A stretch of 64,000 nt of DNA from Rhizomys pruinosus. Taxonomy: Eukaryota > Chordata > Mammalia > Rodentia > Spalacidae. The position numbers and the translations under genes are program-made. The notes beneath the pieces were generated by a model, which ran no database searches, was not told where the DNA came from, and saw only the letters and a list, made by a program, of their open reading frames with translations. This document shows positions 31,575 through 43,163 of the stretch, piece by piece. Each line of letters opens with the position of its first letter. Position 1 is the first letter of the stretch. The stretch spans positions 101,324 through 165,323 of the forward strand of contig VZQC01005691.1 of the NCBI GenBank assembly GCA_009823505.1. The letters are read 5' to 3'.

Positions 31575-32799
31575 AGAAGTATATGCTCTAGTTATTTTAC
31601 AACCACAATAAGCTGGCTCCTAAAATTAATTTCTTATATTATCAAGAAATTGTTGAAACCGTGAATTTTTAATCACATACCCAGTTAAATCAACAAGTTG
31701 GATCAATGTATCTTAACAATTTTACCAACTAAATCCTATGACAATACAACCATAAATTGATTATGACTATCAGCTTAGACCATGACCAGAAAATTATAAG
31801 TGTCAATTACAATGTTTCATATAGATAAAGCCAGAGTGTTCCTACCTACACCAAGTGTCCCAAGCTCATTTTGATTCTGGGAACTCAACAAAGAGAATTA
31901 TCATTTCTTTTTATTTTAAGTGGTTCCTATGGATACCTTCTATCAAGTATTTCATTCACTCTAGCCAATTTAAGCTTCTCATTTTAACAGAAATACATTT
32001 CAATTCATACACATCAGGGTTCATGTTATAATAATAACTATAAAAATAATTTATGCACACAAAATTCCTGATTAATGTGGTTAAAGGTTTAAAATGAGAA
32101 ACTCCTGTAGTGCAGAGACTTATAATATTAAAAAAGAAATCTATTTTTATTTGAGTCATCTCACTCTAATTCTGACCTTTAATAAAGGTCAGAATTAAGC
32201 ATCATATTTTCTGGTTCAACTTTGTTGGTCTTTTATTCTTTTATTTTGTTAAATTGCAATTTTCTTTTTTTTTTAATTATTTTGTTTATTTTTTTTATTT
32301 TTTTTTTGTTTTTGTTTTTTGCAATTTTCTTACTTAGAGGTAGGATTGAAATGTTTTGGTTTCTACCACATTTAAAAGTCAGCAATAGGACAAGAGATAA
32401 GGCCCTCACCTTGCATGTGTATGGGATCTAGTTTCAATCCAAAAATAGAGGAAAAAGTCAAAATCAATAACAGAAATTTCATTAGTAGGTCCTAGGTTTC
32501 TAATTTAGTGTAGAGAAATTGAGGAAACAAGGATTTTAAAGAGCACAACTTCATACAACTGATGGAATGCTTAGAGAATTTGCTAATTTAATAAAAACTT
32601 TTATTTTCTTAAACATTCTATTTTTTACAAAATCTGTAATATAGTATATAGATGAAATATCTCCATATATGTGTCTATCTTTCATTTCTTGTGTACCTAG
32701 AAAATAAGGCCCTCAGACTCCTGCCATCTTAACCTCACGCCTATGCAAACCCAGTAAACAGCAAAATAGGCCTACCGAGTTCTCAAGGGTCCCCTTGCT
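31575..32799. other. AT-rich unique sequence, SINE-poor
   Basis: No rodent SINE. T-rich runs at 32262-32330. No gene evidence. Confidence 0.5.
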
Positions 32800-32960
32800 G
32801 ACCTCTGACCTTTGCACTCAAAATTCCCTCTACCCTGGAAATGCCTCCTTTGGGCCCCAGTGTCTATTCACTGGATCCTATTCAAGGCTTAGAGACTGTG
32901 CACAATGCTATTTCCTTAGAAAGCCTTCTATGATCTAGGAGTAGTGGTCACCTGGTCTGA
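32800..32960 (+). repeat. L2 LINE 3' end, ancient
   Basis: 'ctaccctggaaatgcctcc', 'atttccttagaaagccttc' and 'tatgatct' resemble the L2 3' end consensus (a pattern of '...ggaatg..cc' and 'aggaagccttccctga'). Confidence 0.5.
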
Positions 32961-33079
32961 AAATTCAAATTGCTACTGTCACTCTTTAGAGTGATCTTTA
33001 AGATTCAGGTATGTATTTGTTTTATCTCTATTTCAAAATGAAAAGTCTTTTAAATTGTTAATTTCATTTTTTTTTGTAG

Positions 33080-33245
33080 GAAGCAATATGCACATTCAAT
33101 ATCAAACAAAAGATTTACAAAGAAAAGACTTCCCTGTCCTCCAGTTGCTTCAGGAGTGTCCCCTGTGGCTACAGAAATGCTGTGCAAGTATAAGGGGCAA
33201 AAGCTCTACATGCAGCATGTTTGATGCCATTCTGCACTGATTCAG
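33080..33245 (+). other. candidate exon flanked by splice consensus
   Basis: A T-rich tract ending TTTTGTAG (33072-33079) is a good acceptor, and TTCAG/GTAACT at 33241-33251 is a good donor. Between them lie 166 bases. Each of the three frames contains a stop inside, so it would be non-coding, terminal-coding or a poison exon. Chance is quite possible. I do not recognise the peptide in any frame. Confidence 0.25.
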
Positions 33246-33249
33246 GTAA

Positions 33250-33733
33250 CTGGAAAGCCACGCATTACCCACCAAGCTAGTGAAAGTACCCAAGCTTAAC
33301 TGCTGTCCGTATCTCTCTGGCTAAATATTAATAAATGCTTTGAGGCCCCTGTGACAATACAAATTAATAAGAGAAAAGCTTATAATTTCAGCAACAGAAA
33401 TTCAAAGCAGTGGAAAACTATGTTTTTATGGACAGTTATGTAAAAAATGATTAGAGCTCAGCAGGTACGCTGTAACGAAATAAACTGGGAGAACCTGACA
33501 AAGCTGGCCAGATAGCTTGGAACATCATTCCTGCTAGTATAAGGCTAGACAGAGCCCACTCTGGGGCAGAAGGGGGAAGCTCAGGCTACCATCTTACTAC
33601 GGTTTATAGCACGTATCAGAGAGAAGGATAAGGGGAAGGACAGAAACGTCTCCCTTCCCTTGCTGCTCTCTCAGCTGCAACACACAATTTTTTTTTTAAT
33701 TATTTATTTACTTTTATTTTATTTATTTATTTA
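33250..33733. other. unique sequence, no gene seen
   Basis: No recognised repeat. Confidence 0.45.
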
Positions 33734-33840
33734 TTTGGTCTTTTTGACACAGGGGTTCCCTGTAGCCCCAGCTGGCCTGGAACTCACTATGTAGACCAGG
33801 TTGGCCTTGAACTCACAGAGATCTGCCTGTCTCTGCCTTA
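33734..33840 (-). repeat. B1 SINE, 5' part missing
   Basis: 'ggtctttttgacacaggggttccctgt' to 'gatctgcctgtctctgcc', ending at the next B2. Confidence 0.9.
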
Positions 33841-34053
33841 TTATTTTTATTTTATGTGTGTGAGTATATTGTCTTCATGAACGCAAGTGCATCCATGTCA
33901 TGCAATGCCCACAGAGGTCAGAAAAGGGCATTGGATCCCCGGGAACTGGAGTAACAGACAGTCGTTAGCTGCCATGTGAGTATGGGAATCCAGCTCAGGT
34001 CCTCTGCAAGAGCAACCAGTGCTCTTAACCACTGAGCCATCTCTCTAGCCCCT
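33841..34053 (-). repeat. B2 SINE
   Basis: Reverse complement copy ending 'gccatctctctagcccc'. It abuts the B1. Confidence 0.92.
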
Positions 34054-34208
34054 ATACACCATTTATTTTAAGTGACATTTCTGCAAGCCTCCATTAGCTA
34101 CCTCCAACAAAAATTTATTCAAATTGCCGCAAACACACTCTAAAGACCAACACTGACTAGTCCAGGTTCCAGTGTGTATTTTAATCTCACTTAGAAATTT
34201 CATTCTGT

Positions 34209-34418
34209 GGGGCTGGGGAGTTGATTCAGCAGTTAAGAACACTGGCTGCTCTTGCAGATCATCCAGATTCAATTTCCAGCACCCACTAACAACTGGTTCC
34301 AGGGCATCTGACGTCCTCTTCTGACCTTTGTGGGCATTGCACGACACAGGTGCACATATGCACATGCAGGCAATACACTCGTACACATAAAATAAAAATA
34401 ATAAAAATGTTTTAAAAT
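34209..34418 (+). repeat. B2 SINE, diverged
   Basis: 'ggggctggggagttgattcagcag' to an AATAAAA tail. Confidence 0.9.
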
Positions 34419-34424
34419 TTTTCA

Positions 34425-35296
34425 TTCTGCTATAAAATATCGGTATTTTCTTCTCTTTGCACTTTCACAAGAAAGGATTTAATTGCAATTTAATGTTTAA
34501 ACAAATACTGCCACCAAGAAAAAGATTAATTAGCAGGAACTTTATTAAGCATCAGTTCATTTCTCCAGGAGACAACTTGCAAGTCATCTATGGATGTACC
34601 AAACTGATATTATTGTTTTCCAATGAAATAGATGTGAAAAATAAGACATGAAAACCCTACAAATAATAATATTTATAATTATTTGGGAGGCAAGGATTAT
34701 GGTGGGTTATTTGCAGTTTACTAAATCTAAAAAAAAAATATTTTAATGCAATAATTATATCGCTTCTTCAAAATTAAGATACTGAACAAAAATATCAAGC
34801 GTGCATTTTTCCCGGCTCTGGGGGCTCAAAGGGTGCCGGCTGCAGAGTATGTCAAGTCTGAGCCTTTCCTAGTTCCATAAAAACCTCCTCTGTGCTGCTT
34901 TGCTCACCAGGGGTGCCCTTCAATGTGCTTCTGACCTCATTTTCTAAGAAAGAAATCTCAACCTGTGTTTCTTCTTTTCAGAAAATATGTCATTCTACTT
35001 TGAAGACTCAAATTTATAGGCCAAGACCACATCTCCCAGGCTTCATTCTGATAAACCAGGCCCCTGTCTACATTTGAAAAACAATCCAGATTATCAGCCT
35101 TAGATTCATCCAGTAAGATTTTTTTTTTCCAATGTCCCTGTCACTCCTCAGGACTTGATACATTAAAGTCAGAACCTCAGGGAGCGGAGGCACTCCCCAC
35201 ACCCACAAAGCAGGCACTGGAACATTTGCAATGAGGGCAGCATTTAACACTTAATCCCATTTTATGACCTAAGAAGAAAGGCATTAACTTTTAGAT
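34425..35296. other. unique AT-rich sequence, no gene seen
   Basis: No recognised repeat. Confidence 0.45.
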
Positions 35297-35410
35297 TTTT
35301 TTTTTTTTTTTAGTATTTTTGAGATAGGGTCTCCCTTCAGTCCCAGCTGGCCTGGAGCTCACTATGTAAATCAGGCTGGCCTTGAACTCACAGAGATCTG
35401 CCAGCCTCAT
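35297..35410 (-). repeat. B1 SINE, truncated
   Basis: T run, then 'tttgagatagggtctcccttcagtcc' to 'cagagatctgccagcctcat'. Confidence 0.9.
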
Positions 35411-35529
35411 GAAGTAATATGCCAGTCATGATTTGACAGGCCAGTGGTACAGTGATCCTTACCTAAGCTCAACCAGCCCTGAGGCTCAGGAAAGAACTGA
35501 AAGGGTGGTGGTAGTGATGAGAAGGAGAA

Positions 35530-35660
35530 ATATCCTGGGTGTGGTGGTCCATGCCTACATTCCCAGCACTAAGGAGGATCTAGAGTTCAAAGTCAGTTTT
35601 ATACTCACTAAGTTTGAGTTCAAGGACTGTCTGTGCTTACTGTCTAGAAACTCCTTGGAA
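35530..35660 (+). repeat. B1-like SINE, decayed
   Basis: 'cctgggtgtggtggtccatgcc' start and a decayed body. Confidence 0.6.
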
Positions 35661-35749
35661 TTTTTGTTGTTTTTCTCTATACTGAAGGTCTCTAGAATAT
35701 TCTATTGTGGCATGAATGGTATTCTAAGTAAAGGCATTTGAAAATATTT

Positions 35750-35972
35750 TTTAAATTTTATTTATTTTTGTATGTGTATGAATGTACTGTCTGCATGTAG
35801 GTTTGTTCACCCATGTCGTGCAATGCCGCGGAGGTCAGAAGAAGGTGTCGGATTCCCCTGGAACTGGAGTTAAAGATGGTTCTCAGCTGCCGTGTGGATG
35901 CTGGGGATCAAACCCAGGTCCTCTGCAAGAGCAGTCAGTGCTCTTAACCACTAGGCCATCTCTCTAGCCCCA
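35750..35972 (-). repeat. B2 SINE
   Basis: Full reverse complement copy ending 'gccatctctctagcccc'. Confidence 0.95.
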
Positions 35973-36014
35973 AGAATATATTTTACACCCTGCCCCCACC
36001 CACTGGAACTTTCT

Positions 36015-36130
36015 TTGAATTTGGTTTTGTTTTTGTTGTTTGAGAAACGGTCTTCAACTTGAGCTCCAGGCAATCCTCCTGCCTCAGGCAACCTTAGGTA
36101 CTGAGATACCTTGAGCTACCACACCCAGCT
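36015..36130 (-). repeat. B1-like SINE, decayed
   Basis: 'gtttgagaaacggtcttcaacttgagctcc' to 'gagctaccacacccagc'. Confidence 0.6.
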
Positions 36131-36429
36131 CTCTGAACTTCCTTATCTGCAGCAACATAGTGTCAACTGAAAACTAAATTGTCTTTTGAGGAGTGCAGGG
36201 ATGGGGGTGGAGGATGGGATTGGGTGGTCCAAACTAGGAAGCTTGCTTGACTTGAAGACAGACTAGGCAGAAGCCAGCTCTACACACACACACCTCTCAT
36301 CCCTGTCCTTATCTTTCTCATCATTTGACACACCCCCGTAACAACAACAATAAAAGAGTTAACAGGAGAAAGCATCACAGAGTTATTGTGTCATATTTAC
36401 CATAAGGGTGGCATCCCTTAAGACCCCAA

Positions 36430-36562
36430 ACCTAGTTCAATGGCACAAACCATAATCCCAGCACTCAGCGGTAGAGGCAGGAGATCAACAATTCAAAGTC
36501 ATCCTTAGCTGTTTGGCAAGGTTGAGGCTGGCCTAAGCTACAAAGGATCCAGTCTCAAAAAA
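36430..36562 (+). repeat. B1-like SINE, decayed
   Basis: 'cataatcccagcactcagcgg' to 'ccagtctcaaaaaa'. Confidence 0.6.
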
Positions 36563-36569
36563 TAAAAAA

Positions 36570-36705
36570 GTAGCTGGACATGGTAGTACATGTTTTTAAT
36601 CTCAGCACTCAGGAGGCAGAGGCAGGTGGCTCTCTAAGTTCAGGACATCTAGTACTACAACAAGGAGACCCTGTCTCAAAAAGATAAATAAATAAATAAA
36701 TATCC
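36570..36705 (+). repeat. B1 SINE, internally deleted
   Basis: 'agctggacatggtagtacatg' to 'gagaccctgtctcaaaa', then an AAAT tail. Confidence 0.85.
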
Positions 36706-36716
36706 AGGAAAAAGTT

Positions 36717-36945
36717 TTTTTTTAATTTTTTTATTATTTTTTTTTATGTTTATGAATGTACTGTCTGCATGTAGGTTGGTGCACCCGTGTTGTGCAATGC
36801 CGCAGAGGTCAGAAGAGGGTGTCAGATTCCCCTGGAACTGGAGTTAAAGATGGTGCTTAGCTGCCATGTGGGTGCTGGGAATTGAACCGGGTCTTCTGCA
36901 AAGAGTAGTCAGTGCTCTTAATGGCTGAGCCATTTCTCCAGCCCC
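36717..36945 (-). repeat. B2 SINE
   Basis: Full reverse complement copy. Confidence 0.94.
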
Positions 36946-36946
36946 T

Positions 36947-36948
36947 AT

Positions 36949-36979
<31 letters not shown>

Positions 36980-36983
36980 TTTT
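36947..36983 (+). repeat. (ATTT)n microsatellite
   Basis: About 9 units between a B2 and a B1. Confidence 0.93.
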
Positions 36984-37113
36984 AGTCCATAGCCCCAGCT
37001 GGCCTTGAACTCACTATGTAGATCAGGTTGGCCTTGAACTCAGAGATCTGCCTGCCTCTGCCTCTGCCTCTGCCTCCCAAATGCTGGGATTAAAGGCATA
37101 CACCACAACGCCC
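36984..37113 (-). repeat. B1 SINE
   Basis: 'tagtccatagccccagctggcc' to 'attaaaggcatacaccac'. A CTCTGC triplication lies at about 37050-37075. Confidence 0.92.
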
Positions 37114-37129
37114 AGAAAAACTACTTATT

Positions 37130-37380
37130 GGGCTAGAGAGATGGCCTAGCGGTTAAGAGCGCTGACCGCTCTTACAGAGGACCCGGGTTCGATCCCCAGC
37201 ACCCACATGGCGGCCGAGAACCGTCTGAAACTCCAATTCCAGGAGAACTCCAGTTCCAGGGGAATCTGAGACCCTCTTCTGACCTCCACGGCACTGCACG
37301 ACACGGGTGCACAAACTTGCATGCAGACAGTACATTCATACATGTACAGAAATAAATAAAAAAAAAATTAAAAAAAAAAA
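37130..37380 (+). repeat. B2 SINE
   Basis: Full, little-diverged copy. Target duplication AGAAAAACTACTTATT at 37114-37129 and 37381-37396. Confidence 0.96.
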
Positions 37381-37396
37381 AGAAAAACTACTTATT

Positions 37397-38139
37397 TTCT
37401 TGTTTAGTTTTGATGAAGAATGGATAGCTATGGAGAAATTTGATTGGGCAGGAGGAGATACGTAAGGGCAGAAAGCAAGCACATAGCACGGCTTGTGTGC
37501 GCGCATATTCTCAGCCTCTCTGTTCAGCATTCCTTCCTTCTTGGTTTGGAGCAGACCCTCTGCCATGAGTTTTCAAGGGAGATGGGACAGAATTGTCTGT
37601 CTGGATTTCATGGCCAACTTTCAGAAAATGGGTTCTAGGTTCTATGGTTTACTGTGAGAGAAAGAAACTTATTTTCATGACTTAATCCAGGGAAGGAAAG
37701 GAGTGGAAGACAGCAAGAAAAGGTGAAAAGCCTTTTATGTCCCTTAATAGAAAGAAGCCACAGTATGCGTGCCAAGGGGCCATGCTTCAGAGCACCACCT
37801 TTTAAAACCCTACACTCCTGAGGGCTCATTTATCTTTCCTAAAAGTATCATTTATTTTCCAAATGTCTTTCTCCGTCTATTAAGATGATGTTCATTTCAA
37901 ATTCAAACTTCCTAACTATAAACTCCCATGAGCATCATATACGTGTAGGTCCCCCAGGAATTGCACATTAGATAATTGAATAAAAGTGTTTTCTCCCTGG
38001 TAGCACCATCCCCTAGGAACATAACCCAGCACAGTTCAGTTTCTTCTGCAGTTGGAAGTGCTGTCTCATTCTGCTGATTTTCAAGAAATGTGTTCCATCT
38101 CTTTCTCTTTTAGAGAATTTCTTCCAGATACCTTATGTG
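37397..38139. other. unique sequence, no gene seen
   Basis: No recognised repeat. Confidence 0.45.
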
Positions 38140-38201
38140 TTGGCTACTCCTAGGTGTTGATTTGACTGGATCTGGGATTAACTAAAGTGAGAGAAAGAGA
38201 G

Positions 38202-38249
<48 letters not shown>

Positions 38250-38630
38250 GACTGATTCTGATTGGATCATTTAAAGCTGGAAGACCCACCCCTAAATGTG
38301 GGCGTTGCCTTCTGTTCGCAGCCATATAAAAGGCCACGGCAGAATAGAACTCTTCCTTTTTTCCCACTTGCCTCTTCTCTCACTGGCGATTTTGTCTTGC
38401 TGCTGTGACCAACTTGTTGGACTCCAGAGTAGACTGAAGACTAGCAGATCTCCTGGAATCCAACAGGCCTTCAACACCAGATTGGGACTACTGAGACATC
38501 CAACCTCCAGATTCTCACTACCGGATGAGCACTACCAGATTCTCAGCCTGTCCAGTGCAGTGCAGCCATTGTTGGATCACTCTTCATTCTATCCATGCTG
38601 TTTCTTTAGGGAATCTTGACTAACCCGCCT
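38140..38630 (+). repeat. rodent LTR-like interspersed repeat with (GA)n insert
   Basis: Begins near 'tgttggctactcctagg'. It contains 'gaagacccacccctaaatgtggg', a TATA-like ATATAAAAGG (38325) and 'tagactgaagactagcag'. This resembles a rodent LTR family I know by pattern but cannot name with confidence. A (GA)n run lies at 38203-38246. Confidence 0.55.
38203..38246 (+). repeat. (GA)n microsatellite
   Basis: About 20 GA units. Confidence 0.95.
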
Positions 38631-38975
38631 TGCCATGGTGGTTGCTCATTCCACTCCCTCCTATGCTGATGTGTATGTTTAAAGGCAAACACTGATCCTG
38701 GCTCCTGGTTTCATTGTTGGTAAATACTAAGGACAGCACCTACATGTAAGAAGCATCAAGTAAACATTCCACAAAAGGCTGTGGCCAGGAGAAGGCAAGG
38801 AAAAAGCCAAGGACTCTGCATTGCAGATCCAAATGCTCCTAGCCCGGCTTTTAATTAGACTTGCAGGTTCTTCCACTCCAGCTTCCATGTCTTCATTTGC
38901 AATGAGAACAGCAGCTCCCAGAGGGAAACTCACTTTGAGGAGATGAGCTGCTACCTCAGTTAAACATCAAAGGCA
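38631..38975. other. unique sequence, no gene seen
   Basis: No recognised repeat. Confidence 0.4.
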
Positions 38976-39127
38976 GCCAGGCGTGGTGGTGCGCACCTTT
39001 AATCCCAGCACTAGGGAGGTAGAGGTGGGTGGATCTCTGTGAGTTCAAGGTCAGCCTGGTCTATAGAGCGAGCTCCAGGACAGCTGGTACTAAAAGGGAG
39101 ACCCTGCCTCAAAAATACCAAAAAAAG
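38976..39127 (+). repeat. B1 SINE
   Basis: 'agccaggcgtggtggtgcgcacc' to 'gaccctgcctcaaaa'. The flank 'aaacatcaaaggca' is duplicated. Confidence 0.94.
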
Positions 39128-39325
39128 TTAAAAAAAACAACAAACATCAAAGGCACATGGAAGTCAGCACCTTTCTACTGCCTTCCCTCCTGATAGGCCC
39201 TCAACTGTGAGGGAGATCAGTAGTCTTCGCATCTGAATCTTGACTATGGGGACAAGGAAGGCTGCTGCTCTCTTCTGCTAAGGTTAAAATAATCCCCAGA
39301 AAGAGTTCTTACTATATCATACAAG

Positions 39326-39548
39326 GGCTGAAGAGATGGCTCAGCAGTTAAGAGCAATGACTGTTCTGGCAGAGGACCCAGGTTTAATTCCTAGTACCTA
39401 CATGATGGCTAACAACTGTCCATAACTCTGGTTCCAGTGATCCAACGCCCTCTTCTGACCTTGTGGGCATTCACAACACAGGTGCACTTACACACCTGGA
39501 GGTATTACACCCAAACATACAAATAATAAATAAAATATTTCTTTTAAA
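39326..39548 (+). repeat. B2 SINE, diverged
   Basis: 'gggctgaagagatggctcagcag' to an AATAAATAAAA tail. Confidence 0.92.
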
Positions 39549-39555
39549 AAAGAGC

Positions 39556-39724
39556 TGGGCCGGGTGTGGTGGTGCACGCCTTTAATCCTAGCACTCGGGA
39601 GGCAGAGGCAGGCGGATCTTTGTGTGTTCAAGGCCAGCCTGGTCTACAGAGTGAGTTCCAGGACAGCTGGGGCTACAGGGAGACCCTGTCTTGAAAAGAC
39701 AAAATAAATAAATAAATAAAATAA
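39556..39724 (+). repeat. B1 SINE, first of three in a row
   Basis: Full B1 'gggccgggtgtggtggtgcacgcc' with an AAAT-rich tail. Confidence 0.93.
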
Positions 39725-39731
39725 TAAAAAA

Positions 39732-39907
39732 AGAGCTGGGTATGGTGGTGCATTTTCTTTAATCCCAGCACTCAGGAGGCAGATGCAGGCAGATCTCTGT
39801 CAGTTCAAGGGCAGCCTGGTCTACATAGTGAGTTCCAGGCAAGTTGGGGCTACAGGGAGACCCTGTCTTGAAAAGACAAAATAAATAAATAAATAAAATA
39901 ATAAAAA
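39732..39907 (+). repeat. B1 SINE, second of three (duplicated unit)
   Basis: A distinct B1 variant ('agctgggtatggtggtgcattttc'). Its body and tail repeat almost exactly in the next unit with a period of 177 bp. Confidence 0.93.
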
Positions 39908-40060
39908 AAGAGCTGGGTATGGTGGTGCATTTTCTTTAATCCCAGCACTCAGGAGGCAGATGCAGGCAGATCTCTGTCAGTTCAAGGGCAGCCTGGTCTA
40001 CATAGTGAGTTCCAGGCAAGTTGGGGCTACAGGGAGACCCTGTCTCAAAAAAAAACCTTA
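39908..40060 (+). repeat. B1 SINE, third of three (tandem copy of the second)
   Basis: The same private variants as 39732-39907, including 'tgcattttctttaatccc' and 'gttcaagggcagcc'. Confidence 0.93.
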
Positions 40061-40064
40061 GAAG

Positions 40065-40535
40065 TCTCTTACAAAACAGTACAGAGCCAGAGCAGGGACT
40101 TGTGGAAGCTGCTTGACCCTTCTAAGAACCATTGTCAGAAGCCTGTCAATAGTTCACCATGACAAGATGTGGGAGAGACAGTGACAGGCAGGCACTGAGC
40201 TAGGAGAACTGAGATTGGGGAAAGGCACAGATGCACTAATTTTTCTGGCAGAGGGCAACATTTTGGCAACAAGGACAGTCTTCACCTATGTTTGTTATTT
40301 GAGTCTGGGTGATTTTTTTTCTCAACTTCGATATGTGTGTCTGCTTATGTGTGCAGGACAATCATGGAAAGAAATCTACCCATGAAGTCCTTCATTTGTC
40401 TGTTCATTTATTCACATTAAAAAAGCTTTAAAAAAATACCTTACTGGGGATGGGGGGTCACTAAAACACCATTTGCTTACAAGGATCTGACTAGAATCTG
40501 CTGTTTTTGGAGACAGATGCAGGTTTTACAAGGTG
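40065..40535. other. unique sequence, no gene seen
   Basis: No recognised repeat. Confidence 0.4.
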
Positions 40536-40818
40536 TTCTAATTTGTCTTCAATTGCTGTGACAAAACACTCTGACCAATACATCTCCTGGGTCACAGTTC
40601 ATCACTCAGGGAGCCCAAGGTAGGAACTCAGGGCAGGAACCTCAGCCTGCTTTCTTATATGGTACACAACAACCTGCCTAAGTGTAGCACTGCTCACAAT
40701 GGGGTGGGTGTGGGTCCTCCCACATCACTCAACAATTAAGAAAATACCCCACAGACATGGCCGCAGGCCAGCCCAATGGAGACAATTCCCCAACTGAGGC
40801 TCCCTTTACCCAGGTGTG
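40536..40818 (-). repeat. MaLR-type LTR, truncated, same family as 2589-4573
   Basis: The reverse complement of much of the 408-bp LTR ('cttcaattgctgtgacaaaacactctgacc', 'ctgggtcacagttcatcactcaggg'). It lacks part of the middle and the first bases. Confidence 0.8.
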
Positions 40819-41095
40819 CATAGGAGTGGAGGTCAGAAGATAACTTATAGTAGTCACTTCTTCCCTTCCACTATGGGATTCAGGGCTTGAACTGGGATTG
40901 TCAGGCTTGTGCAGCAAGTGCTTTCACATGCTGAGATGCCTGGCTGCTCTTCTACGTTCTGTTTGGCTCCTTCTGTCTGTTCTGTCTTCTGAGGCATATG
41001 GCGTAGACTTTTCACCTAGAGCATGTGAATTAAATGGCATCAAAGCTCCTTCACAAAGTCAGGAGCCTCCACTACTTTTGAAAAGAACCAGATCT

Positions 41096-41260
41096 GGGGC
41101 TGAAGATATAACTCAGCAGTTAAGAACACTGACTGTTCTTGCAGTAATGGGTTTGATCCCCAGTACCCACACAATGGCTAACAATCTCCGTAACTCCAGT
41201 TCCATGGTATCTGATGCCCTCTCTGGCCTCTGCTGGCATTACATGACAGAGGTGCACTTT
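41096..41260 (+). repeat. B2 SINE, 5' part, split by an L1
   Basis: The B2 body runs to GTGCACTTT, where the L1 starts. It resumes at 43467-43521. The outer target duplication is AAAAG(A/G)ACCAGATCT (41081-41095 and 43522-43536). Confidence 0.9.
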
Positions 41261-41601
41261 TTTTATTGAACTTTGTGCATTTAATACAACATTTCTTAAT
41301 CAAATTTAGATCCATTTCCCCCTCTGTTCCATGCCAGAGTTCATACATTCTGCCATACGTGTCTTGCATCTTTCTCTCAGTCTCTTTTAAATTTCTTAAT
41401 GCAGAAGTTTACTGTTTTGGGCAGAAGTTTACTGTTTCGGTCAGTTCTTTGAACAAATCTTTTTTGTTGTTGTTGTTATTTCCTTTAATTTTATATTGCT
41501 CTAAAATATGCATATATACATTCCACACATATCTCAAAAGTATGATGTCTGAAAATAATTTATAGGTTAATTCCAAAACATGTTTAGGGATTAACTTTTT
41601 T

Positions 41602-41745
41602 TTTTCTTTTTTTGTGACAGGGTCTCCCTGTAGCCACAGCTTCTTGGAACTCACTATGTAGACCAGGCTGGCCTTGAACTCACAGAAAACCACCTGCCTC
41701 TGCCTCCCAAGTGCTGGGATTAAAGGCATGCACCACAATGCCCTC
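41602..41745 (-). repeat. B1 SINE within L1
   Basis: Reverse complement copy 'ttttttgtgacagggtctccctgtagcc' to 'ttaaaggcatgcaccaca'. Confidence 0.93.
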
Positions 41746-42108
41746 CCAAAGGGATTCACATTTTAACAGTAGAGTTGCATGTAGGTAAAAAGAAATATTA
41801 CTTTACATTCCTAAATTACATAGCAAGTTGATATATGTTTTAATGTACATTTTTTACAGCAGGTATTATATTTACTAAAAAAGAAAAAAATACTTAGTTT
41901 GCTAGGATCCACAAATGAGGGACACTATATGTTGTTTGTTTTTCTGGGACTGTGTTACTTCACTTAGCATAATAGCTTCTAGTTCCATCCATTTACCTGC
42001 AAATTTCATGATGTCCTCTTTTTCCATTACTGGTGCATAGAACTCCATTGTGTAGATGTGCCACATTTTCATTATCCACTCATCTGTTGAGGGGCACTTG
42101 GGTTGCTT

Positions 42109-42363
42109 CTAGCTTTTCGCTATTGTGAAGAGCTGCAATAAACATGGCTGTGCACGTATTTCTGCAATAAGATCAGACTTGTGGGCACATACCCAGGAGT
42201 GGCATAATTGGGTCAGATGTAGGTTCATTTTGAATCTTCTAAGAGTTCTCCACACTGCTTTCCATAGGGGTTGTATGAGTTTGCATCCCCACCAGCAGTG
42301 GATGAGTGTTCTCCTTAACCCGAAACCTCTCCAGCTTATGGTATCATTTGTTTTCTTGATCAT
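42109..42363 (-). pseudogene. L1 ORF2 C-terminal fragment
   Basis: An 84-codon frame with the cysteine-rich C-terminal ORF2 signature (RTLIHCWWGCKLIQPLWK). No RT or endonuclease domain remains, and flanking frames are broken. Confidence 0.88.
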
Positions 42364-42624
42364 AGTCAGTCTTACCAGGGTAAGATGAAATCTTAAAGTG
42401 GTTTTATTGCATTTCTTTAATTATTAGTGATGTTGAACACTTTTTAAGATGTTTCTCAGCCATCTGTGAAGTAGTCTCTGTTCAGCTCTTGACTCCATCT
42501 TTTGAGTGGGTCATTTGTTTTCTTGGTCCTTTGTTTTTTGAGTAATTTATATATTCTGGATGGATGTTAATGCTCTGTCAGAGGTATCAGTGGTGAAGGT
42601 TTCCTCCCACTCTGTGGATTTTCC

Positions 42625-42787
42625 CTTCACTTTTTTTTTTTTTGGTCTTTTCAAGACAGGGTCTCCCTGTAGCTCTGGCTGTCCTGGAACTTGCTATGTA
42701 GACGCCAGGCTGGCCTTGAACTTACAAAGATCTGCCTGCCTCTGCCTCCCAAGTGCTAGGATTAAAGGCATGTGCCAGCATGCCTGG
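42625..42787 (-). repeat. B1 SINE within L1
   Basis: Reverse complement copy. 'cttcact' flanks it on both sides (short duplicate). Confidence 0.93.
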
Positions 42788-42912
42788 CCTCTTCACTTCT
42801 TTGATTGTTTCTTTCACTGTACAAAAGCTTTTGAGTTTATCGAGGTCCCACTTGTCGATTGTTGATCTTATTTCTTGTGCAGCTGCTGTCTGACTTAGAA
42901 AGTCTTTTCCTG

Positions 42913-43123
42913 GGGCTGGAGAGATGGCCTAGTGGTTGGGAGCACCAACTGCTCTTGCAGAGGACCCGGGTTTGATCCCCAGCACTCACATGGCAGCTGA
43001 GGACCATCCGTAACTCCAATTTCAGGAGGACTCCAGTTCCAGGGGAATCCGACACCCTCTTCTGACGTCCGCAGCATTGTGCAACATGGGTGCACAGACC
43101 TACATGAAGACAGTACATTCAAA

Positions 43124-43162
<39 letters not shown>

Positions 43163-43163
43163 A
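42913..43163 (+). repeat. B2 SINE within L1, (AAAT)n tail
   Basis: Full copy. AAAGTCTTTTCCT is duplicated before it (about 42899-42911) and after its tail (about 43163-43175). Confidence 0.94.

Noticed and set aside
38320..38340. TATA-like ATATAAAAGG as a host gene promoter
   Set aside because: It sits inside an LTR-like interspersed repeat, so an LTR promoter remnant is the simpler reading.
39692..40060. CRISPR-like array
   Set aside because: The repeating unit is a B1 with its tail, in an animal genome, with no spacer pattern.
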